64,000 bases of DNA from a bacterium (GCA_024223715.1 JAAEOA010000188.1:37527-101526); one strand, 5' to 3'. Positions 45,758-55,406 are shown, counted from the first letter of the stretch. A program made the numbers and translations. The notes: a model not told the origin generated them from the letters alone.

Positions 45758-46927
45758 TTAACGGGCTTTCCGCCAGGCAATTTCCGACGGCCCTTCAATG
45801 CGTGACCAAACTTCTTCAGGGTTTCCCTGCCCTTCAATTTCAGTCATTCGACCCTGCTTGCGATAATAATCGACCACCGGCAAACAAATTTTCTCGTGCA
45901 GTTCCAACCGGCGAACAATGGTGGTTGTTTCCCGGTCGTAGCTCCGTCGCGACTCGGTTTTTCCTCGTGAATCCAGCCGTTTGATCAACTCCAGGGTATT
46001 GCATTGAATATCCAGAGCGAAAGAAACCGATGAATTTATTCGACGCAACAAACCATCCAGAATATAAGCTTGCACCAGCGTGCGAGGGAAGCCTTTGAAA
46101 ATAAACCCATTGGATTCCGGGTTTCTCTTAATTTTATTTTCAATCAGCTTAATAACTACTTCATCGGAAACCAAACCACCATCGGCATAAACAGTTTCCA
46201 CCTTTTTACCCAGCGCCGTGCCCCTGGATATTTCATCCTTCAACATTTCACCGGTGGAGACATAAACAAGGTTGTATTTTTTGGCAAGATTTCGAGCCTG
46301 GGTGCCACGTCCCGCTCCCGGGTACCCCAATAAAACCACGTTAAACAAAACCTTACGAAGTTCCTGTTCCACCACATCTTCAAGCTTGGAGTTAATTTCC
46401 TCAATGGATCCCTCACCGGGTATGGAAAAATACAAGCCATTTTCTTTATAGAATCCAGCCACGGGGGCTGTTTTTTCGTCATATTCCTTCAAACGATTTT
46501 TGATGACCGCTTCGGTATCATCACTGCGCCCCGACGTTTTGGCTCTATTCAATAACCGACGCATTGATTCCTCATGGGAAACCTCAAGGCTCAGCAGACA
46601 AGTCAAAGATGTGTGCATCTTCAACAACAAGCCTTCCAGGATATATGCCTGAACCAGCGTTCGAGGAAAACCATCAAACAGAAATCCGGCCGCATCGGGG
46701 TTGGTTATTATTTTCTTCTCAATAATCTGAACAATGATTTCATCGGAAACCAACCCGCCAGCTTCAATAATGGATTTGGCAGCCAGGCCAAGTTCACTGC
46801 CGTCGGCAATTTCCTTACGCAGAATATCACCCGTGGCAATGTATACCAGATTGTGTTTTTTCATCAGGAGCTCAGACTGCGTTCCCTTACCTGCGCCAGG
46901 TGTTCCAAACAGGGCAATATTCAGCAT
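45758..46927 (-). CDS. Tandem-duplicated adenylate kinase with degenerate second half
   Basis: 389 residues from the ATG at 46927 (AGGAG upstream). Residues 1-190 are a full adenylate kinase: P-loop GTPGAGKGT, NMP-binding DGFPRT (85-90), lid Arg in SGRSDD and YDEKTAPVAGFY. Residues 195-389 repeat the fold but the P-loop reads GYPGAGRGT (Lys to Arg), DGFPRT becomes KGFPRT (Asp to Lys at 278), and the lid is altered. The first half should convert ATP and AMP to two ADP. The second half is probably catalytically weak or inactive and may be regulatory or structural. A longer upstream frame to 47101 is not supported. Confidence 0.88.
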   Translation of the reverse strand: MLNIALFGTPGAGKGTQSELLMKKHNLVYIATGDILRKEIADGSELGLAAKSIIEAGGLVSDEIIVQIIEKKIITNPDAAGFLFDGFPRTLVQAYILEGLLLKMHTSLTCLLSLEVSHEESMRRLLNRAKTSGRSDDTEAVIKNRLKEYDEKTAPVAGFYKENGLYFSIPGEGSIEEINSKLEDVVEQELRKVLFNVVLLGYPGAGRGTQARNLAKKYNLVYVSTGEMLKDEISRGTALGKKVETVYADGGLVSDEVVIKLIENKIKRNPESNGFIFKGFPRTLVQAYILDGLLRRINSSVSFALDIQCNTLELIKRLDSRGKTESRRSYDRETTTIVRRLELHEKICLPVVDYYRKQGRMTEIEGQGNPEEVWSRIEGPSEIAWRKAR

Positions 46928-46952
46928 GGAATCTCCTTCAAATGAGCGTTGC

Positions 46953-47690
46953 TCAGGGAGCGTCGCCCTTTTGGGTTTCAGATGTAGACCATCCGTTAAC
47001 TTCAAAATTATCAAACGAAGTGGCCGCGTCGGCTTTTGTCCAAAGGCCCACTCCTCCAGGCTCTGATATTGAATAATCCAGCAATTTAATGTGCAGCTCA
47101 TTATTAAAAAAACACTTAATTTGCCCGCCCATTTGCTCTATCCGGACAGAATGCCATTTATCCGGATCAACAGCCACTCTGGCACTGGCCAGTTCTTTCC
47201 TTACTCCGTCAATAACCTTATAAAAACGAAAATTGTCTTCCAGAGGATTCCAGCGAGCCACATAATAATTGTCCTTGTCCTTTACTCGCCAGACAATTCC
47301 ACCACCCTGATCAATGGAGCCGGATCCTTTTTTTATTTTCACATTAATGGACCCGTCCAGGAAATTTACTTTATCGGTCCAGCACAAATTAAAGGTCCGT
47401 CCACTTCCCTGTTGAGTATCTTCCAGGACCAGAGCTTTCGAGGATCGCGTTTTGTCTGTTTTTATCTTCCAGACAGCCAAAGGGCCTTGTTGGTTTGTTC
47501 CCTCAATAAGCCAGCCCCTCGGCAGACTCCCCAACGGTGTCTCGTCAAACGACCAGGAAAACATAGTATTCAAACCCAGGTCTTCTCCGGAATTATAATC
47601 GCTCCAATGATCGGGATGACACCACAAAACAGCAGGAAAGCTCATCAAGAGGATTAACATTATTGATGCGGGTTTTGTTTGTCGTTTCAT
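46953..47690 (-). CDS. Exported DUF1080-like (GH16-type jelly-roll) protein
   Basis: 245 residues. A signal peptide ends near VLWCHP. The rest is a beta-jelly-roll: WSFDETPLGSLPRGW, GGGIVWRVKDKDNYYVARW, RVAVDPDKWHSVRIEQ, IKCFFNNELH and GGVGLWTKADAATSFDNFEV, resembling the DUF1080 family of sugar-binding or ketosugar-hydrolase proteins. No clear catalytic acid is identified. Probably periplasmic. It is followed 25 bp later by adenylate kinase. Confidence 0.78.
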   Translation of the reverse strand: MKRQTKPASIMLILLMSFPAVLWCHPDHWSDYNSGEDLGLNTMFSWSFDETPLGSLPRGWLIEGTNQQGPLAVWKIKTDKTRSSKALVLEDTQQGSGRTFNLCWTDKVNFLDGSINVKIKKGSGSIDQGGGIVWRVKDKDNYYVARWNPLEDNFRFYKVIDGVRKELASARVAVDPDKWHSVRIEQMGGQIKCFFNNELHIKLLDYSISEPGGVGLWTKADAATSFDNFEVNGWSTSETQKGDAP

Positions 47691-47719
47691 TTTTTGTTCC
47701 TTGTAAGAGTTTCAATATT

Positions 47720-48349
47720 CTATCTGCTGATACCATCACTCACAAGCTTTATGGCCAAAACCGCAAAAACGGTTCCAGCAATTCGGTTCAGCCAAATCTG
47801 ATGCCGCGGGGATGAATTCAAAACACTTCCAACGCTTCCTGCCAAAAAAGCGATACCACCAAAAACCACTAGCGTCACACAAATAAAAACCAAACCCAGC
47901 CAAAATATCTGCAAACCCAATGGCCCGTTTTCCGGTGAAGTAAATTGAGGCAAAAAGGCCAAACAAAAAACCGTCACTTTGGGATTGGTAATATTCATTA
48001 TTATTCCCCGGCGAAATAACTGAGCACCAGACAATTGGGGCGTGGTCCCTGAAAGACTCGATGCTGAAGCTCTGAAAGCAAGCCAGGCGAGATACAACAA
48101 ATACCCAGCACCAAGTATCTTCACCAGGGAAAATATTTTTGGCGAAGCCTGAATAATTGCTGCCAACCCCAGAGCCACTGCTGTGGTGTGATAGATTAAC
48201 CCCGTGCTTAAGCCAAGGGTAACCAATATACCGGCCCTTCTTCCATAAAGGGCCCCTTGGGTCATGACAAAAATGTTATCCGGCCCGGGAGCCAAAGCCA
48301 GCATCGTACACGTAAAAACAAAAGTAGCAAGGGCTTCAATGGATGGCAC
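47720..48349 (-). CDS. LysE/RhtB-family amino-acid exporter
   Basis: 209 residues, about six membrane segments. PGPDNIFVMTQGALYGRRAGILVTLG is the family's N-terminal signature, and KILGAGYLLYLAWLAFR and MNITNPKVTVFCLAFLPQF follow. Members export amino acids such as lysine, threonine or homoserine lactone; the substrate is unknown. It starts with a GTG at 48349 (AGGA upstream). Confidence 0.9.
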   Translation of the reverse strand: MPSIEALATFVFTCTMLALAPGPDNIFVMTQGALYGRRAGILVTLGLSTGLIYHTTAVALGLAAIIQASPKIFSLVKILGAGYLLYLAWLAFRASASSLSGTTPQLSGAQLFRRGIIMNITNPKVTVFCLAFLPQFTSPENGPLGLQIFWLGLVFICVTLVVFGGIAFLAGSVGSVLNSSPRHQIWLNRIAGTVFAVLAIKLVSDGISR

Positions 48350-48367
48350 CGGACACTATCCTTCCGG

Positions 48368-48892
48368 TTATTCTGTGGTACTTTGAGAACTAAGCAACAT
48401 GTCAATGTACGCCATTTCCAGGAGGTCATCCTGCTTGATGTTTAACTTCTGCATCAATTCCGTTGCAATGAATTCACCCTCTTCAGTGCTCTGATTTTCT
48501 TTCAATACAACTTCCAGTTCCACAAATAATCCCAGATTTTCCACTGAGTCCAAATGAATGCGCGTCTGGCCCACCATAAACAAATCCCGTGTTTTTTTAA
48601 CCACTCCAATGACACCCAGAACTTCGCTGAGCACCGCCTCCAGATTTTCCGGATCAGGAGTTCGTATTATTGAATACCGTGAATGTTTGGGCCCTTTTCT
48701 ATTGGATCGTTCATATTGAATAAGCTCGCCATTTCCCTCGGGAAAACAACGCAACTTCAACCGGCCTTTATTGACCGCAAAGAAGGTATCTTTCTGGTGC
48801 AGAACCTGGTGGCTGTCTGAAAGGGACTCAGCATGAATCCTGAATTCTTCCGGATTTGGTAAAGCGGCCTTGATTTCAATATTTGCGGGCAT
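48368..48892 (-). CDS. CYTH-domain protein (class IV adenylate cyclase-like)
   Basis: 174 residues. CYTH fold with NIEIKAAL at the N-terminus (the usual ExExK is reduced to IEIK), DTFFAVNKGRLKLR, IQYERSN, TRIHLDSVENLGLFVELEVVL and a C-terminal helix. The family includes class IV adenylate cyclases and triphosphatases. The missing first glutamate makes cyclase activity uncertain. A GAGGA ribosome site precedes the ATG. Confidence 0.82.
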   Translation of the reverse strand: MPANIEIKAALPNPEEFRIHAESLSDSHQVLHQKDTFFAVNKGRLKLRCFPEGNGELIQYERSNRKGPKHSRYSIIRTPDPENLEAVLSEVLGVIGVVKKTRDLFMVGQTRIHLDSVENLGLFVELEVVLKENQSTEEGEFIATELMQKLNIKQDDLLEMAYIDMLLSSQSTTE

Positions 48893-48939
48893 GCATTCCT
48901 CAAATCTTTCTGTTCGGTATTACTAAGTATGGTTTTTGG

Positions 48940-49491
48940 CTATTTATTTGAATCAATACCTGACGCCAAAGATAAGACAGCCAGGACAGAGCGCCAGTTT
49001 CGGGCCGTCATCGCAACACCCAGCACTTTTTCAACCTTGGCAGCCAGCTTTGAAGACCCAATCCCCTGTGGACAGTGCAAGTAAAACACCTTTCCCTTCA
49101 GTTCAAATTGTTCTTCGTTCTTTTTCAGTAATTTCAGTTTATGCCAATCCGGGTTCTCTGGCTTCGATTCTCCAAAAAACAAATGTAATGTTTTGGGGTC
49201 ATTTTCCGCTTTATGAAAGGGGTTTGCATTCACCGCATCCTGAAAGTCGTTAAAAGGCAAAACCACAATTTGCGGGGAAACCTTACAACTCTTAATTACC
49301 GCGTCCCCAATAATCTGAGCCAAATCCCTGGGCTTACTTTCCGCTGATTGAAAAACAACATTGCCGCTTTGAATGTAAGTCTGCACTTCTTTCAAGCCAA
49401 GGTTCTCCAGAACAACAACCAGATCCGTCATGGGCAGGCGGTTTTTCCCGCCAACATTTATTCCCCTCAGCAAAGCAATATAGGTTTTCAT
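48940..49491 (-). CDS. DUF1697 protein
   Basis: 183 residues from the ATG at 49491 (a GTG two codons upstream is possible). Complete family: YIALLRGINVGGKNRLPM, YIQSGNVVFQS and a C-terminal MTARNWRSVLAV. Function unknown. It is followed 47 bp later by the CYTH-domain gene. Confidence 0.9.
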   Translation of the reverse strand: MKTYIALLRGINVGGKNRLPMTDLVVVLENLGLKEVQTYIQSGNVVFQSAESKPRDLAQIIGDAVIKSCKVSPQIVVLPFNDFQDAVNANPFHKAENDPKTLHLFFGESKPENPDWHKLKLLKKNEEQFELKGKVFYLHCPQGIGSSKLAAKVEKVLGVAMTARNWRSVLAVLSLASGIDSNK

Positions 49492-49568
49492 AGCCACCGC
49501 ACTCCCATTTTTATTGCCCGGCCAGGGAACTTGCGAGCCCTTCCATTTGTGCTCACAAAACCGGAACT

Positions 49569-50501
49569 TTAATTACTCTCTTTTCCTGATTTCCATTTTG
49601 ACCAAAGCCTGCCATCTATGGCCACTAACCCAATGGCAATTATTCCCATGCCCAAAACATGAACCAGTTGCAGTTTTTCACCAAGAATAATCGTCCCAAA
49701 CAACACAGCAGATACAGGAATTAAAAACGTAACCAACACCAAATTTGTGGCTCCTGATGAAGCCAAAATCTGGAAGTACAAAACGTACGCAACAGCCGTT
49801 GAAAGCACTGCCAAAACAACAAGGGCCACAACCACCTGAATGCCTGGTACAGAAATATTTTTAAAGCCGTCAAACATTAAGACAACCGGGAAAAGAACCA
49901 GCGCCGAAGCGCTCACTTGGCCTGCAGCCGCAATAACCGGATGAACTCCCTGTGCCTTAAACCGTCGACCATAGACTCCAGCAAACGAATAGGAAAGAGC
50001 GGCACCCAATATGGCTAATTGGGCAAATACTTTGACACCGAAACCATCAAAAACTGAGGAGCCAACCATCACAATGGTCCCCAAAAACCCAAAGATCGCG
50101 CCCAATAATTTGTTTTTGGAAATCTTTTCATCTTGAAGCCAAACGCCTGCTATAAATACAGTAAACAACGGGGCGGTTGAGTTCAGAATTGAAGCCAAAC
50201 CAGAAGTAATGTGCGTTTGACCCCAGATTATCAGGGAAAATGGCAGAACATTATTAATCAGTCCCATTATTATAAACTGCCGCCAAAGACTTAAAGAAGT
50301 TGGCACCGCGAGGCCCTTATAAAAAACAAATATCCATAGGGTGACAGCTGCCAGGACAACTCTGAAAAGGACAATCAATAAAGTTGGCAACTCGGTAACA
50401 ACAAGCTCAATTAAGAAAAAGGACCCGCCCCATAGTACTGAAAGGATAAATAGCATTATCCATTCTTTTATTCCCATTTTAGCTTCAATTGGCGAGTTCA
50501 T
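49569..50501 (-). CDS. EamA/DMT-family transporter
   Basis: 310 residues with about ten membrane helices in the two-repeat DMT arrangement: WGGSFFLIELVV, TSGLASILNSTAPLFTVFIAG, GAALSYSFAGVYGRRF and VLVTFLIPVSAVLFGTIILGE. It probably exports metabolites; the substrate is unknown. It follows the LOG-family gene in the same direction after 45 bp. Confidence 0.9.
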   Translation of the reverse strand: MNSPIEAKMGIKEWIMLFILSVLWGGSFFLIELVVTELPTLLIVLFRVVLAAVTLWIFVFYKGLAVPTSLSLWRQFIIMGLINNVLPFSLIIWGQTHITSGLASILNSTAPLFTVFIAGVWLQDEKISKNKLLGAIFGFLGTIVMVGSSVFDGFGVKVFAQLAILGAALSYSFAGVYGRRFKAQGVHPVIAAAGQVSASALVLFPVVLMFDGFKNISVPGIQVVVALVVLAVLSTAVAYVLYFQILASSGATNLVLVTFLIPVSAVLFGTIILGEKLQLVHVLGMGIIAIGLVAIDGRLWSKWKSGKESN

Positions 50502-50546
50502 TGAAACCCGGAACCTCTTTTCAATTCAGCTCTGTTACAATTAATC

Positions 50547-51119
50547 TTAACGATCAAGCAACTTGTCCGAGATGGTGGGCTCATAATTTTCGAGTTGATT
50601 AACCAACTGTTCAGGCGAATCATCTACGATAAGCATTTTGCGATGCGCCTCAGACACGAACCGATTGTCTACTGAGGAATTCAGGAATGTGAGCAACGAG
50701 TCGAAGTAACCCGCAACATTCAAGATCCCAACAGGCTTCGTATGCATACCCAGCTGGGCCCAGGTTAGAATTTCAAACATTTCCTCAAGAGTGCCATATC
50801 CACCGGGCAAAATGATGTAAGCGTCTGACAAGTCAAACATCTTCTGTTTGCGTTCATGCATCGAAGAAACAACATACTGTTCGGTTAGGTCCTGATGGCC
50901 AACTTTCCTAAACAGACTCTCCGGAATTACCCCAATAGCTTTCCCGCCATTCTCAAGTGTGGAATCAGCAACTTCACGCATAATACCAACGTTGGAACCA
51001 CCGTAAACAAGAGTGATCTTCCGATTTGCCAGGAAATTTCCAAGTTCACGGGCAGCTCTACCGAAAGCTGGGTCTGTTCCCAAATTTGAACCACAATTAA
51101 CACAAATATGATTTATCAT
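50547..51119 (-). CDS. LOG-family (TIGR00730) Rossmann protein
   Basis: 190 residues from the ATG at 51119. It carries ICVNCGSNLG, VYGGSNVGIM and the LOG signature PGGYGTLEEMFE, with MHERKQKMF. LOG-type enzymes are cytokinin-riboside-phosphate or nucleotide phosphoribohydrolases. Length and motifs are complete. Confidence 0.9.
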   Translation of the reverse strand: MINHICVNCGSNLGTDPAFGRAARELGNFLANRKITLVYGGSNVGIMREVADSTLENGGKAIGVIPESLFRKVGHQDLTEQYVVSSMHERKQKMFDLSDAYIILPGGYGTLEEMFEILTWAQLGMHTKPVGILNVAGYFDSLLTFLNSSVDNRFVSEAHRKMLIVDDSPEQLVNQLENYEPTISDKLLDR

Positions 51120-51298
51120 TTCCTTCACCTTCCAGGAGCGTTTTTATCTGTGAAATGGCAGATTGGGTTTGTCCAGGCCGTGGAGCAATTTCCATGGATA
51201 GTAATATAAGGATTATTTTTTGTCGCGATTATATCAAGCTAATGTCGATATCCGGCCTGAGCTTTGTATCTCGTTCCGTGGGTTCCTGCAAAAATCGA

Positions 51299-51814
51299 TC
51301 ACATCAACCCCAACTGCTTCATCAGGGTCATCTGGTCGGATACAGTCCATTGCTCAACGATTTTTCCATCAGCCACGCGGTGCACGGCTATTTCCGGCCT
51401 CGTTATTGTTTTTCCCGACGGCTGAAGGCCATTCATTTCTCCCGTGAACGTGCCAGATGAAATGAAATGGGAAACGACCAGGTCTCCTTCAGCCACAGTG
51501 TGGACAATATCCTCTCTCATATCAGGGAAAGCCGCCCGGGCTTCAGCGACCATGTTTTTGAGGCCTTCTCGATCAGAATCGTCCCCATAAGCCCAATGGG
51601 AAACGTAGTTCTCCGAATACAGCTCATCGACTATTATCAGGTTTCCGCTGTTCCATACTTCCTCGTGGGCGCGAAGAACCAGAGCTTTATTTGCCTGAAG
51701 AGTCTTATGTTGTGCTTTCAATTCGGTCAATTCATCCTGAATCCCTTTGTCGAAACACCCATTTGCAAAAAAGCAAACGGTAGCAAGAAGGAGTACTGTC
51801 GCTAAAGTTTTCAT
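51299..51814 (-). CDS. SnoaL-like (ester-cyclase-type) lipoprotein
   Basis: 171 residues with a signal ending ANGCFDK (lipobox). The rest is a SnoaL/NTF2-like fold: VLRAHEEVWNSGNLIIVDELYSENYVSH, VAEGDLVVSHFISSGTF and VADGKIVEQWTVSDQMTLMKQLGL. Most SnoaL-like proteins of this group are of unknown substrate. Probably membrane-anchored periplasmic. Confidence 0.82.
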   Translation of the reverse strand: MKTLATVLLLATVCFFANGCFDKGIQDELTELKAQHKTLQANKALVLRAHEEVWNSGNLIIVDELYSENYVSHWAYGDDSDREGLKNMVAEARAAFPDMREDIVHTVAEGDLVVSHFISSGTFTGEMNGLQPSGKTITRPEIAVHRVADGKIVEQWTVSDQMTLMKQLGLM

Positions 51815-52004
51815 GATCTCTCAACTTTCCGGAATAATTACATTATCGTGGATACATCGCATCGGGACCATTTTGCAAACCGATGAACAATGCGCTATGA
51901 CTATGACGCAAAATCAGCTCGCAAAGATCGCTCGATAAGAAAAATTGTGTTGTTGCCGAAGATCTTAATTATGAGAAAATCTTTGACGGCGGAAAATCCG
52001 TTTA

Positions 52005-52526
52005 TCAAACGAGCAATCCTTCATAAAGTTGGATTGCCTCTTCCTCAGATACATTCACCCAAAGGCCGCTAACCAACACCTCTCTGAGTTGTTCGGGACT
52101 GCCGATAATCGTGCTCTCCCTGCTCAATTCCTTTATGACACAATACTCTAAATCACGTAACGAACGGGTTTCACCTGACAAAATTCGAGCCACCACCAAG
52201 TGGTTTACGAATGACGCAACTGGATGTCGGTGCGAAAAAAAAATGCCCCAACTCACAATCGGATTGGCCATATTTCGCAAGTTCAAACCGATACAATGAG
52301 AAATAATCTCCATCTTTGAACACTTGCATGTGGAACTCACCCGGGCTTCGTTCCAAAACACGAAACATTCGCTGCCCATCTTGCCATTTGCCTTCAGACA
52401 TGAGGACGGGGATCCGACACTACTCAAAGGAAAGGTGGCCACGTGGCGCTTTGCAATTTCACTCAGCAACTCAAAACCAGGTTCAACACCATACAGATCG
52501 AGAGCCTTCAGATAATCATCAACCAT
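52005..52526 (-). pseudogene. Broken arylamine N-acetyltransferase (nat) gene
   Basis: The N-terminal about 37 residues (YLKALDLYGVEPGFELL, then KRHVATFPLSSV) match the start of arylamine N-acetyltransferases. The text then jumps to the C-terminal part in another frame (GDYFSLYRFELAKYGQSD, from about 52401) and back to the first frame near an A9 run at 52235-52243 (HRHPVASFVNHLVVARILSG onward). The middle, including the RxGGxCxExN catalytic region, is gone. The C-terminal part matches NAT family layout. At least two frame changes and an internal deletion mean it is not functional. Confidence 0.65.
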
Positions 52527-52701
52527 TTCACACGCAACACTTCGATCTCCGGTTTCTTACAGGTGGTTCGAACAACTCCCAAAACTCAGTTTCAGGAGAA
52601 AACCAAAATATTGTGCCATGAGAGATTGTAACTTGGTTGACAGGAACCAATGAATGCCGGCTATATTCATTCCGTTCTTGCCTGGTCATTGCCTGGCTCT
52701 T

Positions 52702-53313
52702 TCAAGTCATGGGTTGCCGGATAATGGTTTTCCAATTCTTCGGATCCGCACGCCTAATATCGCTAAGATAAATCTCATGATGAAGGCCTCTGCGCTTCTC
52801 GCCGTTTTCATCAATAAAGGTGTGCACTTTTTCTATCGTGGGTCCTTCTTCTGAAAATGGGCCAACATGCATTACTTGTGCAACCCGGCCTTCTTCAAAT
52901 GTCTCATACCTTAAAAGCGACAATGATACCGGGTCTTTCTTGGCCTTAACCTGATCAATCGCCAGCTTCACCATTTCCTCGTTAATGAGATCTGGCTGCA
53001 TTATCATCAGTGTCCACTTCCAGCTTGCTTTGTCCCCAACACTGAACGAAGACATGTCATCTGCCCACCAAAGCCCCTCAAGGGGCAAAACCCCGTAGTC
53101 GACACCAATTTCACCCTTTTTTGTCATGAATTTTAATGCATACGAAACCACATAAAGTGCTTCAACGGCATCTTTAAATTCCTGGGATGTATTTGGATTT
53201 CCTTCCCCGTCAATCATTAGGAAATTCATTGTTGGCACTTCTACAATTTCGACCAACTTTGCTGAAGGCTTGTACAGGTGTTTCAGTTTTTTCTTATAAT
53301 CGACTTTGGTCAT
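52702..53313 (-). CDS. GyrI-like small-molecule-binding domain protein
   Basis: 203 residues from the ATG at 53313 (GAGGAA upstream). The family's layout is complete: YKPSAKLVEIVEVPTMNFLMIDGEG, VDYGVLPLEGLWWADD, KASWKWTLMIMQPD, VAQVMHVGPFSEEGPTIEK and GLHHEIYLSDIRRADPKNWK. Such proteins bind diverse small molecules; the role is unknown. Cytoplasmic. Confidence 0.88.
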   Translation of the reverse strand: MTKVDYKKKLKHLYKPSAKLVEIVEVPTMNFLMIDGEGNPNTSQEFKDAVEALYVVSYALKFMTKKGEIGVDYGVLPLEGLWWADDMSSFSVGDKASWKWTLMIMQPDLINEEMVKLAIDQVKAKKDPVSLSLLRYETFEEGRVAQVMHVGPFSEEGPTIEKVHTFIDENGEKRRGLHHEIYLSDIRRADPKNWKTIIRQPMT

Positions 53314-53441
53314 TTGAAATTCCTCTTCATGGGGAAAACGTTTTCTTGAGCGGCCGGCCACAGGTATTTTATTGCTTTGGTATTGAGAAGATCAGACTCA
53401 ACCAGTTGTCAGACAATCATCAGGGTAAATGAAAAATTCAA

Positions 53442-54239
53442 TTACTCCAGGATGGAAGTAGTCTGAGAATCTTCTGTATTTTTCACCTCTACCATATCTT
53501 GAATTTTGGGTATAAGAAGAATAAAAATAAAAATTAAAGCAATGACTCCATTAATAATACTGACTGCCGTAATTTTTAAAAAAGTAGTCCACACTTTTTC
53601 GCCAAAAAATCCAACTGCAGACCAAATGCCATAAACGGTCTGAATGAGGATGTAAATACCAAATTGCAGTTCAAAATTGAAAAACAATACAAGAGACAAA
53701 AATGAAGCAACCAACGACATATGACCAAGAATGTAAAGACTGAAACTGAGAACCTCAGCATAATTATACCTGGATTTCCTGAAAAGCCCCTTCAAAACCA
53801 AGGCCTGCAAAGGCAGTATTGCAAAAGTTATCTTGTTAAGGTGACGCATGATAAATTCATTTACTTCTATTTGGAAATCCATCTTTGAAGGACTCAATAA
53901 GGCATCTGGTTCAAAATGACCCATATTCGTTTTTTGGATGATCAGGGAATAAGTAACCATCATTAAGGCTACAGCAGCCAGACAATACCGAAACGGCGAC
54001 ACATAGGCAATACGTTCGCCAGCAACATAACGCTTGGCCACTTGCCCGGGGTTTCGCGAAAGATCTAAAATTGTTTTGGGAACAACTGAATCTAAATTGA
54101 AAAAATGGCCCATGGCGTTTGAAAATAGCTGCCGAATATTTAGACGTTCTGTAGACGAATTTTGACCACAGGTTACGCAAAATGGGCCTGATATTTCAGA
54201 ACCACAGTTAAGACATTTTTTTTTCATAGAGATACTCAT
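53442..54239 (-). CDS. DUF3667 membrane protein
   Basis: 265 residues. An N-terminal zinc-ribbon-like CLNCGSEISGPFCVTCGQ followed by RLNIRQLFSNAMGHFFNLDS and about four to five membrane helices matches DUF3667. Common in Bacteroidetes-type genomes; function unknown. It starts at 54239 or, less likely, at an internal ATG four codons later. Confidence 0.85.
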   Translation of the reverse strand: MSISMKKKCLNCGSEISGPFCVTCGQNSSTERLNIRQLFSNAMGHFFNLDSVVPKTILDLSRNPGQVAKRYVAGERIAYVSPFRYCLAAVALMMVTYSLIIQKTNMGHFEPDALLSPSKMDFQIEVNEFIMRHLNKITFAILPLQALVLKGLFRKSRYNYAEVLSFSLYILGHMSLVASFLSLVLFFNFELQFGIYILIQTVYGIWSAVGFFGEKVWTTFLKITAVSIINGVIALIFIFILLIPKIQDMVEVKNTEDSQTTSILE

Positions 54240-54279
54240 TCAACTCGCCATTTCTTGAATTTGAGAGAAGCAACCCAAC

Positions 54280-55317
54280 CTACTGCCTGCCCAAAATTTT
54301 GACAATTCTATTGTAAGTAACAAGGGCCACCAATTCTGAATCTCCGCCAGTTGTATTTACAAACTGAACGACTACTGCATCAATGTCCTCGTGATATCGG
54401 GAAATACTTTGGTATCCCAGCAACCACCCCTTATGTCCGTATTCATAAATAGAGGAATAAATGGCCTGTTCATCGTCATTCAGCAATGAGCCGTCATTCA
54501 GAGCTCTCAGGAATACGCTGACATCCTGCGCTGTGGCAACCATTGCCCCACCGGGTGCCACAAAATCAACTTCTTTAAAATCCACTTCATAAGGATGGTG
54601 GTATCCACTGACGACGTCTTCCAATTCCACCTGATTGAGCAAGCCATATGTGTGAGTAAGCCCCAAGGGGATTAGGATTTCCTCTTTGATGTATCGCTGA
54701 TGGCCATATCCCAATACCCGGTCGAGAATGTCGCCAATCAACTGGAAGTTTGTATTGGAATAGTGATGGTCGGTATCCGGCTTGAAATCTGCCGGCTTGT
54801 CCAAGACCAACTCTAAACGCTCATCTGCGCCAGATGGTGGATTTGCCCAATCGAATTCACTATGGTCGGTGTAATTGGGAATACCACTGCGATGCTGAAG
54901 CATCATTCTCAACGTGATCTGGTCGGAATATTCAATTCTGCCCGCAAGTTCAGGCAAATGATCGGCCAGGGTGGCATCAAGCGACAGACGCCCGTCATTG
55001 ACCAATTTGGCCGCAGCAGTGGCTATATATAGCTTGCTGAGGCTGGCAATTTTAAACAATGACCTAGGGTCGGCCGGTACTTGATTCGCCCGGTCCTTCC
55101 AACCAGCGGAATAAAAAGCCGGAGCCTTACCTTCCTGGTCGACACAAACAATAATACCATCCAGTTCATGGCCAGATGCATCATCGACTTGTTCTTGCAC
55201 TGTATCTGGTAATGGCGCCATCCATGCCAGTATCCCCTCCCATGGGGGGAACACGACGATACAGATTATCCCCACAATGGGCATGACTATTCTTAGGATT
55301 CTATTCGCACGCTTCAT
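54280..55317 (-). CDS. Beta-lactamase-related serine hydrolase
   Basis: 345 residues from the ATG at 55317. A signal/anchor helix (IVMPIVGIICIVVFPPW) is followed by a serine beta-lactamase/class C fold: SLSK (nucleophile motif), YSNTNF (YxN) and a late glycine-rich loop, with MLQHRSGIPNY in between. It may be a D-aminopeptidase, esterase or related enzyme; it need not give drug resistance. Periplasmic. Confidence 0.88.
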   Translation of the reverse strand: MKRANRILRIVMPIVGIICIVVFPPWEGILAWMAPLPDTVQEQVDDASGHELDGIIVCVDQEGKAPAFYSAGWKDRANQVPADPRSLFKIASLSKLYIATAAAKLVNDGRLSLDATLADHLPELAGRIEYSDQITLRMMLQHRSGIPNYTDHSEFDWANPPSGADERLELVLDKPADFKPDTDHHYSNTNFQLIGDILDRVLGYGHQRYIKEEILIPLGLTHTYGLLNQVELEDVVSGYHHPYEVDFKEVDFVAPGGAMVATAQDVSVFLRALNDGSLLNDDEQAIYSSIYEYGHKGWLLGYQSISRYHEDIDAVVVQFVNTTGGDSELVALVTYNRIVKILGRQ

Positions 55318-55406
55318 TTTCAAAATGTGATGTCCTTTCCAGGCCACGTCAGCGGCAAGGGCACGACACTTGCCCAAGCAAGTGGTGTGAGTTGTGTAAA
55401 CGATTG

